Shown here piece by piece: positions 13,901 to 14,031 of a DNA stretch of 14,031 nucleotides; position 1 is the stretch's first letter, and each line of letters opens with the position of its first letter. The stretch comes from Scatomonas sp963661545 (GTDB lineage: Bacteria > Bacillota > Clostridia > Lachnospirales > Lachnospiraceae), in NCBI GenBank assembly GCA_963661545.1, contig CAVLCU010000066.1:1-14031 (forward strand), written 5' to 3'. A program made the translations under genes and the position numbers. The notes beneath the pieces are model-generated. The model was not told the origin of the DNA. It made no database searches and saw nothing but the letters and a program-made list of their open reading frames with translations.

Positions 13901-14031
13901 ATATATAGAATGGGAAGGTCAAGTTCCCGGGGAAGACTCCCCCTTGGGACGTACCTTCAAAACTGCATACACAGGGTCATCCTTGCAGATGATTGTTTCC
14001 AACGCTTCCATGAATGAATTGGCCAGACTTA
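13901..14031 (-). other. Probable rRNA-operon spacer with processing hairpin
   Basis: Upstream of tRNA-Asn a long hairpin can form between gaaggt (13914-13919) and accttc (13953-13958). Inner GTCCC/GGGAAC and GGGGA/TCCCC pairs extend it. It has no U-tract, so it fits an RNase III-type processing stem better than a terminator. The phrase GTATGCAGTTTTGAAGGTAC next to it is of the kind found in clostridial rRNA spacers. No 5S or 23S sequence is recognisable before the window ends. Confidence 0.4.

Noticed and set aside
13901..14031. 5S or 23S rRNA at the right end
   Set aside because: No 5S core or recognisable 23S 3' end is visible; it is described only as a probable spacer.

Overview
The window looks like chromosomal DNA of an anaerobic, Gram-positive clostridial gut-type bacterium, most likely of the Lachnospiraceae. 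The reasons are strong AGGAGG-type ribosome binding sites, moderate G+C, tRNA genes without encoded CCA, and protein sequences that resemble clostridial butyrate-pathway enzymes (butyryl-CoA:acetate CoA-transferase, Bcd-like acyl-CoA dehydrogenase, EtfAB). The genus is not determined. Every complete gene reads on the minus strand, so the biological order runs from high to low coordinates.

Right end (13663-14031): a tRNA cluster Asn(GTT)-Glu(TTC)-Cys(GCA), preceded by what looks like an rRNA-operon spacer with a processing-type hairpin, and closed by an intrinsic terminator. A structured, probably non-coding stretch of about 300 bp follows. Then comes a small lipoprotein of unknown function (12772-13320), which ends in two tandem terminators.

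Middle and left (1.4-12.5 kb): an MFS transporter with its own promoter, then a second promoter in front of a ten-gene run. In order these are acyl-CoA dehydrogenase, MaoC-type hydratase, short-chain dehydrogenase, CoA-transferase, acyl-CoA ligase, metallo-beta-lactamase-fold hydrolase, EtfB, a Bcd-like acyl-CoA dehydrogenase, EtfA and a butyryl-CoA:acetate-type CoA-transferase. Together they read as import or antiport of a carboxylic acid, activation to a CoA ester, and flavin-linked dehydrogenation or reduction plus hydration and 3-hydroxyacyl oxidoreduction. No thiolase is present. The substrate cannot be deduced. The module could run oxidatively (beta-oxidation) or reductively (disposal of electrons onto an enoyl- or 3-oxoacyl-CoA).

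The most informative non-coding observation is that the transporter promoter and the operon promoter share a 16-bp motif (13/16 identical) at the same place, covering a weak -35 exactly 17 bp upstream of a good -10. This suggests one regulator for both transcripts. Two intercistronic gaps inside the operon carry unrelated tandem repeats (a 7-bp family and a 10-bp family).

Left edge (1-160): the last CoA-transferase lacks about 30 C-terminal residues. Facing it is the 3' end of a plus-strand gene whose tail resembles a tyrosine recombinase. This suggests that an integrated mobile element has cut off the end of the gene; the element itself lies outside the window.
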